The notes under the pieces are model-generated. The model searched no databases, was not told where the DNA came from, and worked only from the letters and a program-made list of their open reading frames with translations. Of a DNA stretch of 64,000 nt, positions 43,601 to 52,288 are shown one piece after another. The position numbers and the translations under genes were made by a program. Within the stretch, counting starts at the first letter, position 1, and each line of letters begins with the position of its first letter. Where the stretch lies: the NCBI GenBank assembly GCA_963773655.1, contig CAVZBX010000001.1:806001-870000 (forward strand). Reading direction: 5' to 3'. Source of the DNA: DASSQJ01 sp963773655. Lineage in GTDB: Bacteria; Actinomycetota; Actinomycetes; Actinomycetales; Dermatophilaceae.

Positions 43601-43960
43601 ACCGTCGTCGACGAGGCGGCCGGTGGCGGGCACGCGACGGCGATGCTGCCCGGGGGCGGGTTCGTCGTGCTCGACACCGCGACCACCCCCGAGCTCGAGC
43701 GCGAGGGCGTGGCCCGCGACCTGGTCCGGGCGGTGCAGCAGGCCCGCAAGGACGCCGGGCTCGAGGTCTCCGACCGCATCGTCCTGGAGGCGGGCGGCGA
43801 CCCCGAGGTCGTGGCGGCGCTCGAGGAGCACCGCGACCTCGTCGCCGGGGAGACGCTCGCCACCGAGGTGGCCCGGCTCGGCGAGCCCGAGGGCGAGCGG
43901 GTCGTCGTCGTCACCGTCGGCGACGGCCGCACGGCGCACGTGCGCGTCACCCGCGCATGA
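40679..43960 (+). CDS. ileS: isoleucyl-tRNA synthetase
   Basis: 1,093 residues, class I synthetase charging tRNA-Ile. It has HYGH (in LPHYGHLLTG), the editing domain (TTPWTLPSN), WDTHGLP, KMSKSLRN and a long C-terminal tRNA-binding region. Length and these sequences match the eukaryote-like IleS form common in actinobacteria, a form often tolerant of mupirocin (family knowledge, not shown here). ATG 40679 has caggag at the right distance and is controlled by the upstream T-box. Confidence 0.96.
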   Translation: MTYPKVSTTGEHTGAAFGVPASPRFPQVEEAVLAHWAADDTFRASVEHRPAGEEGANEFVFYDGPPFANGLPHYGHLLTGYVKDVVPRYETMRGRRVERRFGWDTHGLPAELEAMSQLGIKTKEEILELGIETFNAKCRDSVMKYTDEWRDYVTRQARWVDFDNDYKTLNSTFMESVLWAFKTLYDKGLVYEGFRCLPYCWNDQTPLSNHELRMDEEVYKNRQDPAVTVGYRLETGELALVWTTTPWTLPSNLAMAVGEDIDYVVVESDGPTGSTERYVLAEARLAAYARELGEDVADRVVARMKGTELLGRSYTPPFSYYLGHGKSHVVLPADYVTTEDGTGIVHIAPAFGEEDKQLTDQFGIRPVVPVAADGRFTFPVADYEGLHVFDANPLVIEHLKAATRGEGDRGSVTDGTVLVRRETYDHSYPHCWRCRQPLIYMAVSSWFVEVTRFKDRMVELNQQITWVPEHVKDGQFGKWLENARDWSISRNRFWGSPIPVWKSDDPEYPRVDVYGSFEELERDFGRLPRNERGEPDLHRPFVDHLTRPNPDDPTGNSTMRRVEDVLDVWFDSGSMSFAQVHYPFEDAEWFEHHFPGDFIVEYIGQTRGWFYTLHVLATALFDRPAFSSCVSHGIVLGSDGQKMSKSLRNYPDVTEVFDRDGADAMRWFLMSSGILRGSNLVVTEEGIREGVRQVIIPLWSSWYFFSLYANAMHGGAGYDACASTASTDPLDRYLLAKLHDLVVTVTSQMDAYDIPGASESVRAFVDVLTNWYIRRSRERFWDTGSGDSSVAEAAFDTLFTTLEVLTRLAAPLLPLVSEEVWRGLTGGRSVHLADWPSADDLPADPGLVAAMDQVRSVCSTGSSLRKAEGLRVRLPLASMTVVTADPDGLAPFAGIVADELNVKTVSVQGVADAHQSDFGITQQLTVNARAAGPRLGRDVQAAIRGSKTGDWSVADDGTVTAGGLALLEGEYALETVVDEAAGGGHATAMLPGGGFVVLDTATTPELEREGVARDLVRAVQQARKDAGLEVSDRIVLEAGGDPEVVAALEEHRDLVAGETLATEVARLGEPEGERVVVVTVGDGRTAHVRVTRA

Positions 43961-44773
43961 CGGAGGAGACGGGGCGCGTCCAGCACGGAGCCCGCGGCAG
44001 CGTCCTTCGACGCCGACGGTGACGCCTACGACGCGTTCATGGGGCGGTACTCGCGGACGCTGGCGGTGCCCTTCGCCGACGCCGCCGGCATCGCGGCGGG
44101 CCAGCGGGCGGTCGACGTCGGGTGCGGGCCCGGTGCCCTCACCGGCGTGCTCGTGGAGCGGCTCGGTGCGCCCGCGGTGGCGGCGGTGGACCCCTCCGAG
44201 CGTTTCGTCCGTTCCTGCGCCGAGCGGTTCCCCGGGGTCGATGTCCGACGGGCGGAGGCGGAGGCGCTCCCGCTGGCCGACGGGGCCCACGACGCGGCTC
44301 TGGCCCAGCTCGTCCTCCACTTCGTGAGCGACCCCACGCAGGCGGTGCACGAGATGGCCCGGGTCGTGCGGCCCGGAGGTGCCGTGGCGGCGTGCGTGTG
44401 GGACTTCGCGGAGGGGATGCAGATGCTGCGTGTCTACTGGGACGCCGCCCTCGCGGTGGACCCGAGCGCGCCCGACGAGGCTCGCACCCGGCGGTTCGGC
44501 CGCCCGGGCGAGATCCCCGCGCTGTTCGAGGCGGCCGGCCTGCGCGATGTCCGGGAGTGCACGCTGGGCGTCGAGTCCACGTACCGCGACGTCGACGAGC
44601 TCTGGTCCTCGCTGCTCCTCGGCATCGGCCCGGCCGGCTCGCACTGCGTCTCCCTGCCCGCGCGCGAGAGGGAGCGCGTGCGCCTCGAGCTCGTGGCCCG
44701 CCTCGGCAGCCCGCCGGGTCCGTTCACCCTGTCGGCGACGGCCCGCTGCGCGGTGGGCCGCACACCCGCCTGA
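43957..44773 (+). CDS. class I SAM-dependent methyltransferase (one frameshift)
   Basis: About 271 residues. Motif I is VDVGCGPGAL, post-I acidic AAVDPSE, motif II-like ALAQLVLHF and motif III RVVRPGG. The N-terminal FDADGDAYDAFMGRYS is typical of small-molecule methyltransferases of this type. In frame with that stretch there is no start codon back to the ileS stop. However, ATG 43957 (overlapping the ileS TGA as ATGA) joins it if one extra c near 43981 is removed. The span is one base over a multiple of three, as expected. Substrate unknown. Confidence 0.82.
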
Positions 44774-44841
44774 GCGGGGCCGGACGGCGAGCGCCGAAAA
44801 CCTGGTGGCGGGCCCGGCCGCCGCGGCGGGACCATCGGCGC

Positions 44842-45825
44842 ATGGACGTGCGCCGCTTCGATGCCGACGACCGCGCCGCGCTCGCGGCGTGGGTCGACGT
44901 CCACAACGCCGCCGAGGCGCTCGACGCCCCGTGGCAGCCGCCGCTGACCGTCCACCGTGCCGAGGGTGACGTCCGGTACGGGTGGGACGGCGAGCCGGAC
45001 GTCCCGTTCCTCGGCTGCGTCCACGGGGAGCCGGTGGCCGCGGGCTCGGTCGCTGCGAGCGACTACGACAACCTCGACGCCGCCTGGCTCAGCGTCCGGG
45101 TGCGCCCGGACCGGCGTCGGCAGGGGCTGGGCACCGCCCTGCTCGCCGCCCTCGAACGCCACGTGCGCGACCTCGGCCGTGGCGTCGTCGGGACGTTCGG
45201 GTGGAACGGGTCGCCGGCCGGCGCCTTCACGGCCGCACACGGCTTCGAGGCCCGGGCCCGCGAGGCGCAGCGCCGGCAGGTGGTCGCCGAGGTGGACTGG
45301 GAGCGCATCGAGGCCCTCCACGCCGAGGCCGGTGCCCACGCGGGCGACTACGAGCTCGTGCGCCGGCTGGGACGGGCGCCCCAGGCCGAGCTCCCGGCCC
45401 TCGCCGCGCTCACCGCCTCGATCAACGACGCGCCCACGGACGACCTCACCTGGGAGGACGAGGTGTTCCCCACCGAGCGGATCGCCGCGTACGAGCGGGT
45501 GCAGGAGGCGCGCGGCGACCTGCTCCACCGCCTCGTCGCCCGACACCGGGGCACGGGTGAGCTGGCCGGCCACACCGTCGTCGCCGTCGACGGCGAGCGG
45601 CCCCGGCTCGGCGACCAGCACGACACCGCCGTGGCCCCCGCCCACCGCGGCCACCGGCTCGGGCTCCTGCTCAAGACCGGGATGAACCTGTGGCTCCGCG
45701 AGGCCCAGCCCCAGCTCGAGCAGATCGACACGTGGAACGCCGAGTCGAACCGCCACATGCTCGCCGTCAACGACGCGATGGGCCTGCGTGTCGTGGGCCG
45801 GGTCGTCGTCTACCAGCGGCCCTGA
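44842..45825 (+). CDS. double-domain GNAT N-acetyltransferase
   Basis: 327 residues with two GNAT folds. Domain 1 has the acetyl-CoA loop RRRQGLGTALL (about residue 92), domain 2 HRGHRLGLLLK (about 270) and a terminal TWNAESNRHMLAVNDAMGLR typical of such two-domain acetyltransferases (mycothiol synthase-like layout). Substrate is not evident. A GACCAT hexamer ends 6 nt before the ATG, which suggests a leaderless transcript. Confidence 0.85.
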   Translation: MDVRRFDADDRAALAAWVDVHNAAEALDAPWQPPLTVHRAEGDVRYGWDGEPDVPFLGCVHGEPVAAGSVAASDYDNLDAAWLSVRVRPDRRRQGLGTALLAALERHVRDLGRGVVGTFGWNGSPAGAFTAAHGFEARAREAQRRQVVAEVDWERIEALHAEAGAHAGDYELVRRLGRAPQAELPALAALTASINDAPTDDLTWEDEVFPTERIAAYERVQEARGDLLHRLVARHRGTGELAGHTVVAVDGERPRLGDQHDTAVAPAHRGHRLGLLLKTGMNLWLREAQPQLEQIDTWNAESNRHMLAVNDAMGLRVVGRVVVYQRP

Positions 45826-45856
45826 CCCGCGGGGCCGGCACCACCGTCGCGACGTG

Positions 45857-45862
45857 GACAAT
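45857..45862 (+). promoter_or_regulatory. -10 hexamer, leaderless folC promoter
   Basis: GACAAT followed by 6 nt and the GTG start of folC. Confidence 0.45.
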
Positions 45863-45868
45863 GGGCCG

Positions 45869-47260
45869 GTGACTCCTGCACCCGACGCCGCCCAGCGCGA
45901 GGCCGCCCGCCGGCTCGAGGTCCGCACCCGCATGCGCGAGGTCGAGGACTCGATCCTCTCCCGCGCCCCCGAGCACGACCTGCAGCCCTCGCTCGACCGC
46001 ATCCGGGCCGTCATGGAGCTGCTCGGCGACCCGCAGCGCTCGTTCCCGGTCATCCACGTCACCGGCACGAACGGGAAGACGAGCACGGCCCGGATCATCG
46101 AGGCGGTGCTGCGCGAGCTCGGCCTGAAGACCGGCCGCTTCACCAGCCCGCACCTGCACTCGATGCTCGAGCGGATCGCCCTGGCGGGCGTCCCCATCGA
46201 GCCCGAGCGGTTCCTCGCCGCCTACGACGAGGTGATCCCGTTCGTCGAGATCGTCGACGCGCGCTCGCTCACGCAGGGTGAGCCGGCGATGACCTACTTC
46301 GAGGTGCTCACCGCAGTCGCCTACGCCGCCTTCGCCGACCTGCCCGTCGACGTCGCCGTCGTCGAGGTGGGAATGGGAGGGGCCTGGGACGCCACCAACG
46401 TCGTCGACGCGCCGGTGTCCGTGGTCACGCCGATCGACGTGGACCACCGGCGCTTCCTCGGCGGCACGCCCGAGGAGGTGGCGGTGGAGAAGGCGGGCAT
46501 CATCAAGGAGGGCGCCATCACCGTCAGCGGTGTCCAGGACGACCGCGACGCCGCCGAGGTGCTGGTCGAGCGGGCCGAGCAGGTCGGTGCCCGGATCGTG
46601 GTCGAGGGCAGCGACTTCGGGGTCACCGCCCGGGACGTCGCGGTGGGCGGCCAGCAGGTGTCGCTGCGCGGGCTCGCCTCCGACTACCCGGACCTGTTCC
46701 TGCCCCTGCACGGCACCCACCAGGCCCGCAACGCGGCCGTGGCCGTCGCCGCGGTCGAGGCCTTCCTCGGGGGCGGCGAGCAGGCGGTCGACCTCGACGT
46801 GCTGCGCGAGGCGCTGGCGCACGTCGAGTCGCCCGGCCGGCTCGAGGTCGTGCGCCGCAGCCCCACGGTGCTCGTCGACGCCGCGCACAACCCGGCGGGG
46901 GTCCGGGCGTTGCGGCAGGGGCTCTCGGAGTCGTTCACCTTCGTCAAGCTCGTCGGGGTCCTCGCGGTGATGAAGGACAAGGACGTCGCCGAGATCCTCG
47001 AGGAGATCGAACCGGCACTCGACGAGGTCGTCGTCACCCGCAACAGCTCCCCACGGGCGATGTCGCCGCGGCAGCTCGGCGAGATCGCGGCGGACGTCTT
47101 CGGCGAGCACCGCGTCACCGTCGTCGAGGACCTGCCCGAGGCGCTCGACCGCGCCGCGGGCCTCGCCGACGAGGGCGGCGTCGGGGGAGGGGTGCTGGCC
47201 ACCGGCTCGGTCGTCACGGCGGCCGACGTGCGGATGCTGCTCGGCGTCACCTCGGTCTGA
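45869..47260 (+). CDS. folC: bifunctional folylpolyglutamate synthase / dihydrofolate synthase
   Basis: 463 residues of the Mur-ligase-like family that adds glutamate to (dihydro)folate. P-loop is VTGTNGKTS, followed by KTGRFTSPHLHS; the omega-loop region is EVGMGGAWDATNVVD and the ATP-stacking segment is HGTHQARNAA. The C-terminal domain has VDAAHNPAG. Start GTG 45869 is supported by a -10 hexamer 6 nt upstream. In many actinobacteria folC directly precedes DUF4233 and ndk; here two genes intervene. Confidence 0.95.
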   Translation: MTPAPDAAQREAARRLEVRTRMREVEDSILSRAPEHDLQPSLDRIRAVMELLGDPQRSFPVIHVTGTNGKTSTARIIEAVLRELGLKTGRFTSPHLHSMLERIALAGVPIEPERFLAAYDEVIPFVEIVDARSLTQGEPAMTYFEVLTAVAYAAFADLPVDVAVVEVGMGGAWDATNVVDAPVSVVTPIDVDHRRFLGGTPEEVAVEKAGIIKEGAITVSGVQDDRDAAEVLVERAEQVGARIVVEGSDFGVTARDVAVGGQQVSLRGLASDYPDLFLPLHGTHQARNAAVAVAAVEAFLGGGEQAVDLDVLREALAHVESPGRLEVVRRSPTVLVDAAHNPAGVRALRQGLSESFTFVKLVGVLAVMKDKDVAEILEEIEPALDEVVVTRNSSPRAMSPRQLGEIAADVFGEHRVTVVEDLPEALDRAAGLADEGGVGGGVLATGSVVTAADVRMLLGVTSV

Positions 47261-47906
47261 CGGGGGGCGGCCTGGGACGCGGGCCTCCGCCCCCACCCGC
47301 CCCCGCCAGCGCCCGGGCGGTCAGCCGCTCCTCGCCGGCCAGCCGCCACACCTCCCACGCCGCGGTGGCGTTGAGCAGGACGATGCCGGCGCCGAGCACG
47401 ATGTCCGGCCAGCCCGAGCCGGTCCATGCGGTGAGGACGCCCATGGCGATGATCGCGAGGTTGACCGCCACGTCGTTGCGGGCGGAGAGGAACGCCGCCC
47501 GGCCGAGCGACCCGCCGTGGTGGCGCACGCGGGCGAGCAGCAGGGCTGCCGTGGCGTTGACCAGCGCCGCGCCACCCGCGGTGGCGACGAGGGGCCACAC
47601 GGCGGGCGGGACGGGGTCGGCCGCCTTCGCCACCGCCTGCCACGCCGCGGCGAGGGCGGGGAGGAGGATGATCCCGGCCATGACGCGCCCCGCGAGCGCG
47701 CGGCGGGCCAGCGGCCAGCCGAGCGCCAGGGCGATGAGCAGGTTGACGGCGGTGTCCTCCAGGAAGTCGACCGAGTCGGCGACGAGCGCCACCGATCCGA
47801 TGGCGAACGCGACGACCACCTCGCCGCCGAAGCCCGCGAGGTTCAGTCCCGCGACGGCGAGCACGGTGCGGCGCACCCTGGCGGTCGTGGCCGGCGTGGT
47901 CGACAT
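47247..47906 (-). CDS. cation diffusion facilitator-like efflux protein
   Basis: 219 residues with about six hydrophobic helices. Helix 2 contains ADSVDFLEDTAVN, matching the metal-site DXXXD region of CDF proteins. The second site reads LSARNDVAVN, where the His of HXXXD is Asn. The cytoplasmic C-terminal domain usual in CDF proteins is missing; the protein ends in a Gly/Pro/Arg tail. Likely exports a divalent cation, but altered site residues leave metal choice open. Convergent with folC, overlapping by 14 bp. Confidence 0.78.
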   Translation of the reverse strand: MSTTPATTARVRRTVLAVAGLNLAGFGGEVVVAFAIGSVALVADSVDFLEDTAVNLLIALALGWPLARRALAGRVMAGIILLPALAAAWQAVAKAADPVPPAVWPLVATAGGAALVNATAALLLARVRHHGGSLGRAAFLSARNDVAVNLAIIAMGVLTAWTGSGWPDIVLGAGIVLLNATAAWEVWRLAGEERLTARALAGAGGGGGPRPRPPPVRPR

Positions 47907-47963
47907 GCCACCATCCTCGCGGCTGCCGGGCCCTCGGTCTTCCCGGCACGTCCCGGCTCCCCC

Positions 47964-47969
47964 TAGGGT
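47964..47969 (+). promoter_or_regulatory. -10 hexamer, leaderless lipoprotein promoter
   Basis: TAGGGT, then 6 nt and the ATG. Confidence 0.45.
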
Positions 47970-47975
47970 CGGCGG

Positions 47976-49004
47976 ATGCCGCAGCTCCGTGCCCGGGTGG
48001 GGGCAACCCTCGTCGCGACCGGCCTCGTCCTGGCGGCCGCCGCCTGCGGCGCCGGCGACGACGGGTCGGGTCCGACCGCGACCGGTTCCAGCGCATCGGC
48101 ACCGGCCCCACCGACCGGCCTGCTCGCCGCCACGGACGGGCGCCCGACGACGCCGCTCCTCGAGGTCGACCTCGGGGGATCCCCGTGCGGCGTCGTGGTC
48201 GCGTACGGGTCCGTGTGGGTGAGCCTCGCGGACACCGCCGAGCTGGTCCGGCTCGACCCGGCCACCGGGGAGGTCACCGCACGCCTCGGGCTGAGCGCCA
48301 CGCCGTGCGAGATCACCGCCACCGACGACTCGCTCTGGGTCGCGACGCAGAGTGGGGTCGTGGACCGCGTCGACCCGGCCGGCCCGACCCTGGTGTCCTC
48401 GGTGCCGACGGGCGCGGCGTCCTACCAGGCCGCCGGGGCCTTCGGCAGCATCTGGGTGTCCAACCGCAACGGCCGGTCCCTGACCCGGATCGACCCGGAG
48501 ACCGAGAAGACGACCACCGTCGACCTCGCGGGCACCAACGCGGGCGGCATCGTCGAGGCAGCCGGCGCCCTCTGGATCGGTGACGACACCACCGGCTCCA
48601 CCCGGATCCTCCGCGTGGACCCCGGGACCCTCGAGGCCACCACCGTCGAGGTGGGGGCCGACCGGCCCGCGTACCTCGCCGCCACCGGCGACACCGTCTG
48701 GGTCTCCGGGGTCCGCTCCGGGTCGGTGGTGGCCGTCGACGCCGCGGCCGGCGCGGTGGTGGGGGACCCCGTGCCGGCGGGTGCGTCGCCGGTCAACCTC
48801 CACGCCAGCCCGGACGGCCGCTGGGTATGGGTGCCCGACGACGGCACCGACTACCTGACCCGCATCGACACTGCCACCGGGACGGCGGTGGAGCGGTTGC
48901 GGGCAGGTGACGGGCCGGCCGTCGTCGCCCCCACCGACGACGGGGTGTGGGTGACCAACTTCGGCGACGGCACCGTCTGGTACCTCGAGCTGGCGCCCGG
49001 CTGA
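47976..49004 (+). CDS. beta-propeller lipoprotein
   Basis: 342 residues. Lipoprotein signal with lipobox LAAAAC near residue 25, a low-complexity Ala/Ser/Pro linker, then six or so repeats of a GxxWVxx...RxDPxTG pattern (SVWVSLADTAELVRLDPATG, SLWVATQSG, SIWVSNRNG, and so on), as in streptogramin-lyase/YVTN-type propellers. Anchored outside the membrane. No catalytic residues of a known enzyme are evident; a binding or scaffolding role is likely. Confidence 0.8.
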   Translation: MPQLRARVGATLVATGLVLAAAACGAGDDGSGPTATGSSASAPAPPTGLLAATDGRPTTPLLEVDLGGSPCGVVVAYGSVWVSLADTAELVRLDPATGEVTARLGLSATPCEITATDDSLWVATQSGVVDRVDPAGPTLVSSVPTGAASYQAAGAFGSIWVSNRNGRSLTRIDPETEKTTTVDLAGTNAGGIVEAAGALWIGDDTTGSTRILRVDPGTLEATTVEVGADRPAYLAATGDTVWVSGVRSGSVVAVDAAAGAVVGDPVPAGASPVNLHASPDGRWVWVPDDGTDYLTRIDTATGTAVERLRAGDGPAVVAPTDDGVWVTNFGDGTVWYLELAPG

Positions 49005-49037
49005 AGCCGCCGGGGACCTCACGACGGGGCCGCCACC

Positions 49038-49043
49038 TACGCT
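49038..49043 (+). promoter_or_regulatory. -10 hexamer, leaderless promoter
   Basis: TACGCT, then 6 nt and the ATG of the bL12-like gene. Confidence 0.4.
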
Positions 49044-49049
49044 GGTGCC

Positions 49050-49330
49050 ATGAGCCCGTTCGTCAAGGTGGTGCTGATCGTCGCGGTCGCCCTCGTCGTC
49101 TGGTGGGTCGTCACGTCCTTCCGCAACGCGGGCGGCCGGTCCGAGGTCGCCTTCACGCCGGTCGAGGAGCTCGCCCCCGAGGTCCGGGACACGATCGACG
49201 CCGCCCTGGCGCGCGGCGAGCTCGTCGCCCGCCATCAAGCACTACCGGGCCGCCACGGGCGCAGGGCTCCAGGAGTCGAAGGCCGCGGTCGAGACGCGGC
49301 GCTGGAAGACGCGGGAGCGACCCGACGTGA
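49050..49330 (+). CDS. membrane-anchored protein with ribosomal bL12 C-terminal-like domain (two frameshifts)
   Basis: About 92 residues after correction. One N-terminal transmembrane helix (VVLIVAVALVVWWVV), a linker, then a segment AAIKHYRAATGAGLQESKAAVE that matches the C-terminal domain of ribosomal protein bL12 (IKxxReatGLgLkeAKeaVE). Extra c bases near 49,227 and 49,317 break the frame; correcting both gives an ending TREDPT with TGA at 49328-49330, overlapping the next GTG start. The span is two bases over a multiple of three, which agrees. Function unknown. Confidence 0.65.
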
Positions 49331-49746
49331 CGCGGCTCGGTGCTCTACGGCCGGCAGGGCAGGTTCACCTTCCGGCTGCTCGCCGTCGCCCTCGTCGGGC
49401 AGGCGGTGATCCTGTCCTTCTTCGCGCTGGTCGCGCGCGCCAACGCCATCGCCGCGGGCCGGCCCGAGGAGGGCAGCACGCTGCTCTGGCTGGGCTTGGG
49501 CTTGTCCGCTCCTCGCGCTCGTCGCGGCCGGCACGATGCGCACGCCGGTCGGCATCACCCTCGGGTGGGTGGTGCAGGTGCTCACCTGGGTGAGCGCGGT
49601 CGTCGTGCCGATGATGGTCGCGGTCGGCGCTCGTCTTCACCGGGCTCTGGGTGCTGCTGCTCGTCCAGGGGCGCAAGGTGGACCGACTCGTGGCCGAGCG
49701 GGAGGCGGCCGACGGCGGCGGCGGGGAGCCCGCCACCGCCGACTAG
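49327..49746 (+). CDS. DUF4233 membrane protein (three frameshifts)
   Basis: About 138 residues after removing single extra bases near 49,340, 49,509 and 49,627. Four hydrophobic helices follow, including RLLAVALVGQAVILSFFALVA, LWLGLGLSLLALVAAG and VVVPMMVAVALVFTGLWVLLL. DUF4233 proteins are regularly encoded between folC and ndk in actinobacteria; their role is unknown. GTG start overlaps the preceding stop; the TAG stop is itself part of the ndk -10 hexamer. Confidence 0.72.
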
Positions 49747-49749
49747 GGT
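49744..49749 (+). promoter_or_regulatory. -10 hexamer, leaderless ndk promoter
   Basis: TAGGGT (its first three bases are the DUF4233 stop), then 6 nt and GTG of ndk. Confidence 0.45.
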
Positions 49750-49755
49750 GGCGGC

Positions 49756-50179
49756 GTGACCACCGAACGCTCGCTCGTCCTCGTCAAGCCCGACGGCTTC
49801 GCCCGCGGCCTCACCGGTGAGGTGCTGCGCCGGATCGAGGCCAAGGGCTACCGGCTCGTCGCCCTCAAGGTGCTGACGGCCGACACCGACATGCTCCACC
49901 GGCACTACGCCGAGCACGAGGGCAAGCCGTTCTTCGAGCCGCTCGTCGCGTTCATGTCCTCGGGGCCGGTGACGGCGGTCGTCATCGAGGGCGAGCGGTG
50001 CATCGAGGGGTTCCGTGCGCTCGCCGGCGCCACCGACCCGACGGCGGCCGCGCCCGGCTCGATCCGCGGCGACCTCGGCCGCGACTGGGGCAGAGAAGGT
50101 GCAGAAGAACATCGTCCACGGGTCGGACTCCCCGGAGTCGGCCGCGCGCGAGATCGGCATCTGGTTCCCCGAGCTCTGA
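49756..50179 (+). CDS. ndk: nucleoside diphosphate kinase (one frameshift)
   Basis: About 140 residues. Equilibrates nucleoside di- and triphosphates. Begins TERSLVLVKPDGF, with GDLGRDWG and the active-site IVHGSDSPESA. The phospho-His stretch is placed correctly only after removing one base (an a near 50,094); the span is one base over a multiple of three. The ending IGIWFPEL and TGA at 50177 match the family. Order ndk-mreB-mreC-mreD-mrdA is common to actinobacteria. Confidence 0.9.
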
Positions 50180-50390
50180 CCCGCCGGCCGGCGTCCCGCG
50201 CCCGGCCTCAGGTCCCGACAGGTGCGGACATGCCGACGTCGGGCACCCTCGTCGGCAGTCGCGACGACCTCGGGACCGGGAGGGCGGACGTCGGCTGGGC
50301 TCCGGCCGGTCACACCGGCCACAGCGCGTCACGCCGGCGCGGCGCTCCGGCCGACTCGGCGTTGCCTCCGCGGACCGGCGCCGCCCGACC

Positions 50391-50396
50391 TAGCCT
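50391..50396 (+). promoter_or_regulatory. -10 hexamer, leaderless mreB promoter
   Basis: TAGCCT, then 7 nt and ATG of mreB, inside the 224-bp ndk-mreB gap, where I see nothing else. Confidence 0.45.
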
Positions 50397-50403
50397 GCTG
50401 TCC

Positions 50404-51449
50404 ATGGGCGGTGGTCGGCTGGGCTGGCTGCGGGGTCGTGACCTCGCGATCGACCTCGGCACCGCCAACACCGTCGTCTACGAGCGCGGCCGCGGGGTGG
50501 TCCTCGACGAGCCCTCGGTCGTCGCCGTGCGCACCGGCACCAGCCAGCTCGTCGCCGCCGGCCGCCGGGCCAAGGAGATGCTCGGCCGCACCCCCGAGAC
50601 GGTCCACGGCGGTCCGGCCGCTGCGCGACGGCGTGATCTCCGACGCCGACGTCACCGAGCGGATGATCCGCTGGTTCGTCGACCGGGTGGCGCCCTCGCG
50701 GCTGGTCCGTCCGCGCGTCGTCGTCTGCGTCCCGAGCGACATCACGAGCGTGGAGCGGCGGGCCCTCGAGGACGCCACGCTGCGCTCGGGCGCCCGCCGG
50801 GTCTACGTCATCGAGGAGACGATGGCGGCCGCCATCGGGGCCGGGCTGCCCGTCGAGGAGACCGAGGCCTCGATGGTCGTCGACATCGGCGGCGGCACGA
50901 CCGACGTCGGCCGTCATCAGCCTCGGCGGCCTCGTCACCGCGCGCTCGGTGCGGATCGGTGGCGACGAGATCGACGAGGCGATCGTCGCCCACGTCAAGA
51001 GCCGAGTACGGGCTGCTCCTCGGCGAGAGCAGCGCCGAGCAGCTGAAGATCGCCGCGGGGTCGGCGTTCCCGCTCGCCGAGGAGCTCTCCGAGCGGGTTC
51101 GCGGGACGCGACCTCGTCACCGGGCTGCCGAAGACGGTGACGATCGGCTCGGCGGAGGTGCGCCGCGCCATCGAGACCCCCGTCGCCACCGATCGTCGAC
51201 CTCGTCCGCTCCGTCCTCGACGTCTGCCCGCCCGAGCTCGCCGGGGACGTCGTCGACCGCGGCATCGCGCTCACCGGCGGGGGCGCGCTGCTGCGCGGGC
51301 TCGACGAGCGGCTCAGCCACGAGCTCGGGGTGCCGGTGCGCGCCGCCGAGGACCCGCTGCGCGCGGTCGCCCGGGGCGCCGGCCGCTGCGTCGAGGAGTT
51401 CGCGCACCCTCGTCGCGCGTGCTCGTCGACACCGGCGGCCCGCCGATGA
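50404..51449 (+). CDS. mreB: rod-shape-determining protein MreB (multiple frameshifts)
   Basis: Actin-like ATPase that organises wall synthesis. It begins with a short basic stretch, then phosphate-1 IDLGTANT, IEETMAAAIGAGLP, phosphate-2 DIGGGTTDV, ESSAEQLK and GGGALLRGLDERL. Single extra bases near 50,612, 50,909, 51,004, 51,106 and 51,197, and about three more near the end, step through all three frames, each restoring the exact family sequence. Corrected length is about 345 residues, normal for MreB. The stop TGA at 51447-51449 overlaps the mreC ATG. Confidence 0.88.
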
Positions 51450-52288
51450 CGCCGGCGGCTGGTCGCTCGCCGCGGTGCGTCCTCACCGCGCTCGCCCTGC
51501 TCCTCGACCTGTCGGGGGCCGTCGACCTCCCCGCGGTCCGCGGGGTGGCGGCCGCCGGCGCTCGGCCCGCTCGAGCGCGCGGTCGGCCCGCCGCGACGAC
51601 GGCCGTCCCGGCCTGGAGGCGGAGACCACCCGGCATCGCGGCCGAGCTCGCCGGCGTGCGACCGCAGCCTCGCCGAGTCCGTCGACGGCCGCGGCCCTGC
51701 TCGGCCGACCCCGCCGCTCGACGGCCTGCCCGCTCGTGCTGGCCCGGGTCGTGGCGGTGGGGCCGTCCGGGGCCGGCGGGGCCGGAGCGGGTGACCATCG
51801 ACGCGGGCTCGCGCGACGGGGTCGAGGCCGACACCACGGTCGTCGCCGCCGACGGGCTCGTCGGGCCGGGTCGTCGACGTCGCGCCGTGGACGAGCGACG
51901 TGCTGCTCGTCGGCGCCCCCGACGCTCGGCGTCGGGGTCCGGGTCGGCGCCCGGGGCGTGCTCGGGCAGGCCTCCGGCGCGGCCACGGCGGGCGCGGCCG
52001 CCCCGACGCCGGGGCGGCTCTCGCTCGCCCTGGTCGAGCGCGGGTCGGATGGCGCGCGGCGACGACGTGCGCACGCTGGGCAGCGTCGGGGACCGGCCGT
52101 TCGTCGCCGGGCGTCCGGGTGGGACGGGTCGAGACGTCGGGCGGTCCCCGGGGCGGGCTCGCCGCCACCGGCAGCGCTCGTCCCCGCCGTCGACACCACC
52201 ACCCTCGACGTCGTCGGCCGTCGTCCTCGACCCGGGCCGCGCGGACACCGCGCCCGGTGGCCACCCCCGTGCGGCCGGTGGCGGATGA
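51446..52288 (+). CDS. mreC: rod-shape-determining protein MreC (multiple frameshifts)
   Basis: Begins MTPAAGRSPR with an N-terminal hydrophobic segment and has the periplasmic core stretch PERVTIDAGSRDGVEADTTVVAADGLVG in one frame. Neighbouring pieces (GVGVRVGARGVLGQASG and VDTTTLDVV) appear in the other frames. Frequent single-base insertions make the residue count uncertain, about 275. It links MreB to the elongasome outside the membrane. Start and stop both form 4-bp ATGA overlaps with mreB and mreD. Confidence 0.78.
   Translation: MTPAAGRSPRCVLTALALLLDLSGAVDLPAVRGVAAAGARPARARGRPAATTAVPAWRRRPPGIAAELAGVRPQPRRVRRRPRPCSADPAARRPARSCWPGSWRWGRPGPAGPERVTIDAGSRDGVEADTTVVAADGLVGPGRRRRAVDERRAARRRPRRSASGSGSAPGACSGRPPARPRRARPPRRRGGSRSPWSSAGRMARGDDVRTLGSVGDRPFVAGRPGGTGRDVGRSPGRARRHRQRSSPPSTPPPSTSSAVVLDPGRADTAPGGHPRAAGGG

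Noticed and set aside
40412..44644. A 1,410-codon open frame on the minus strand opposite ileS
   Set aside because: Shadow of ileS and its neighbours; Glu/Asp/Arg/Gly-rich without any family motif, and it runs through the T-box leader.
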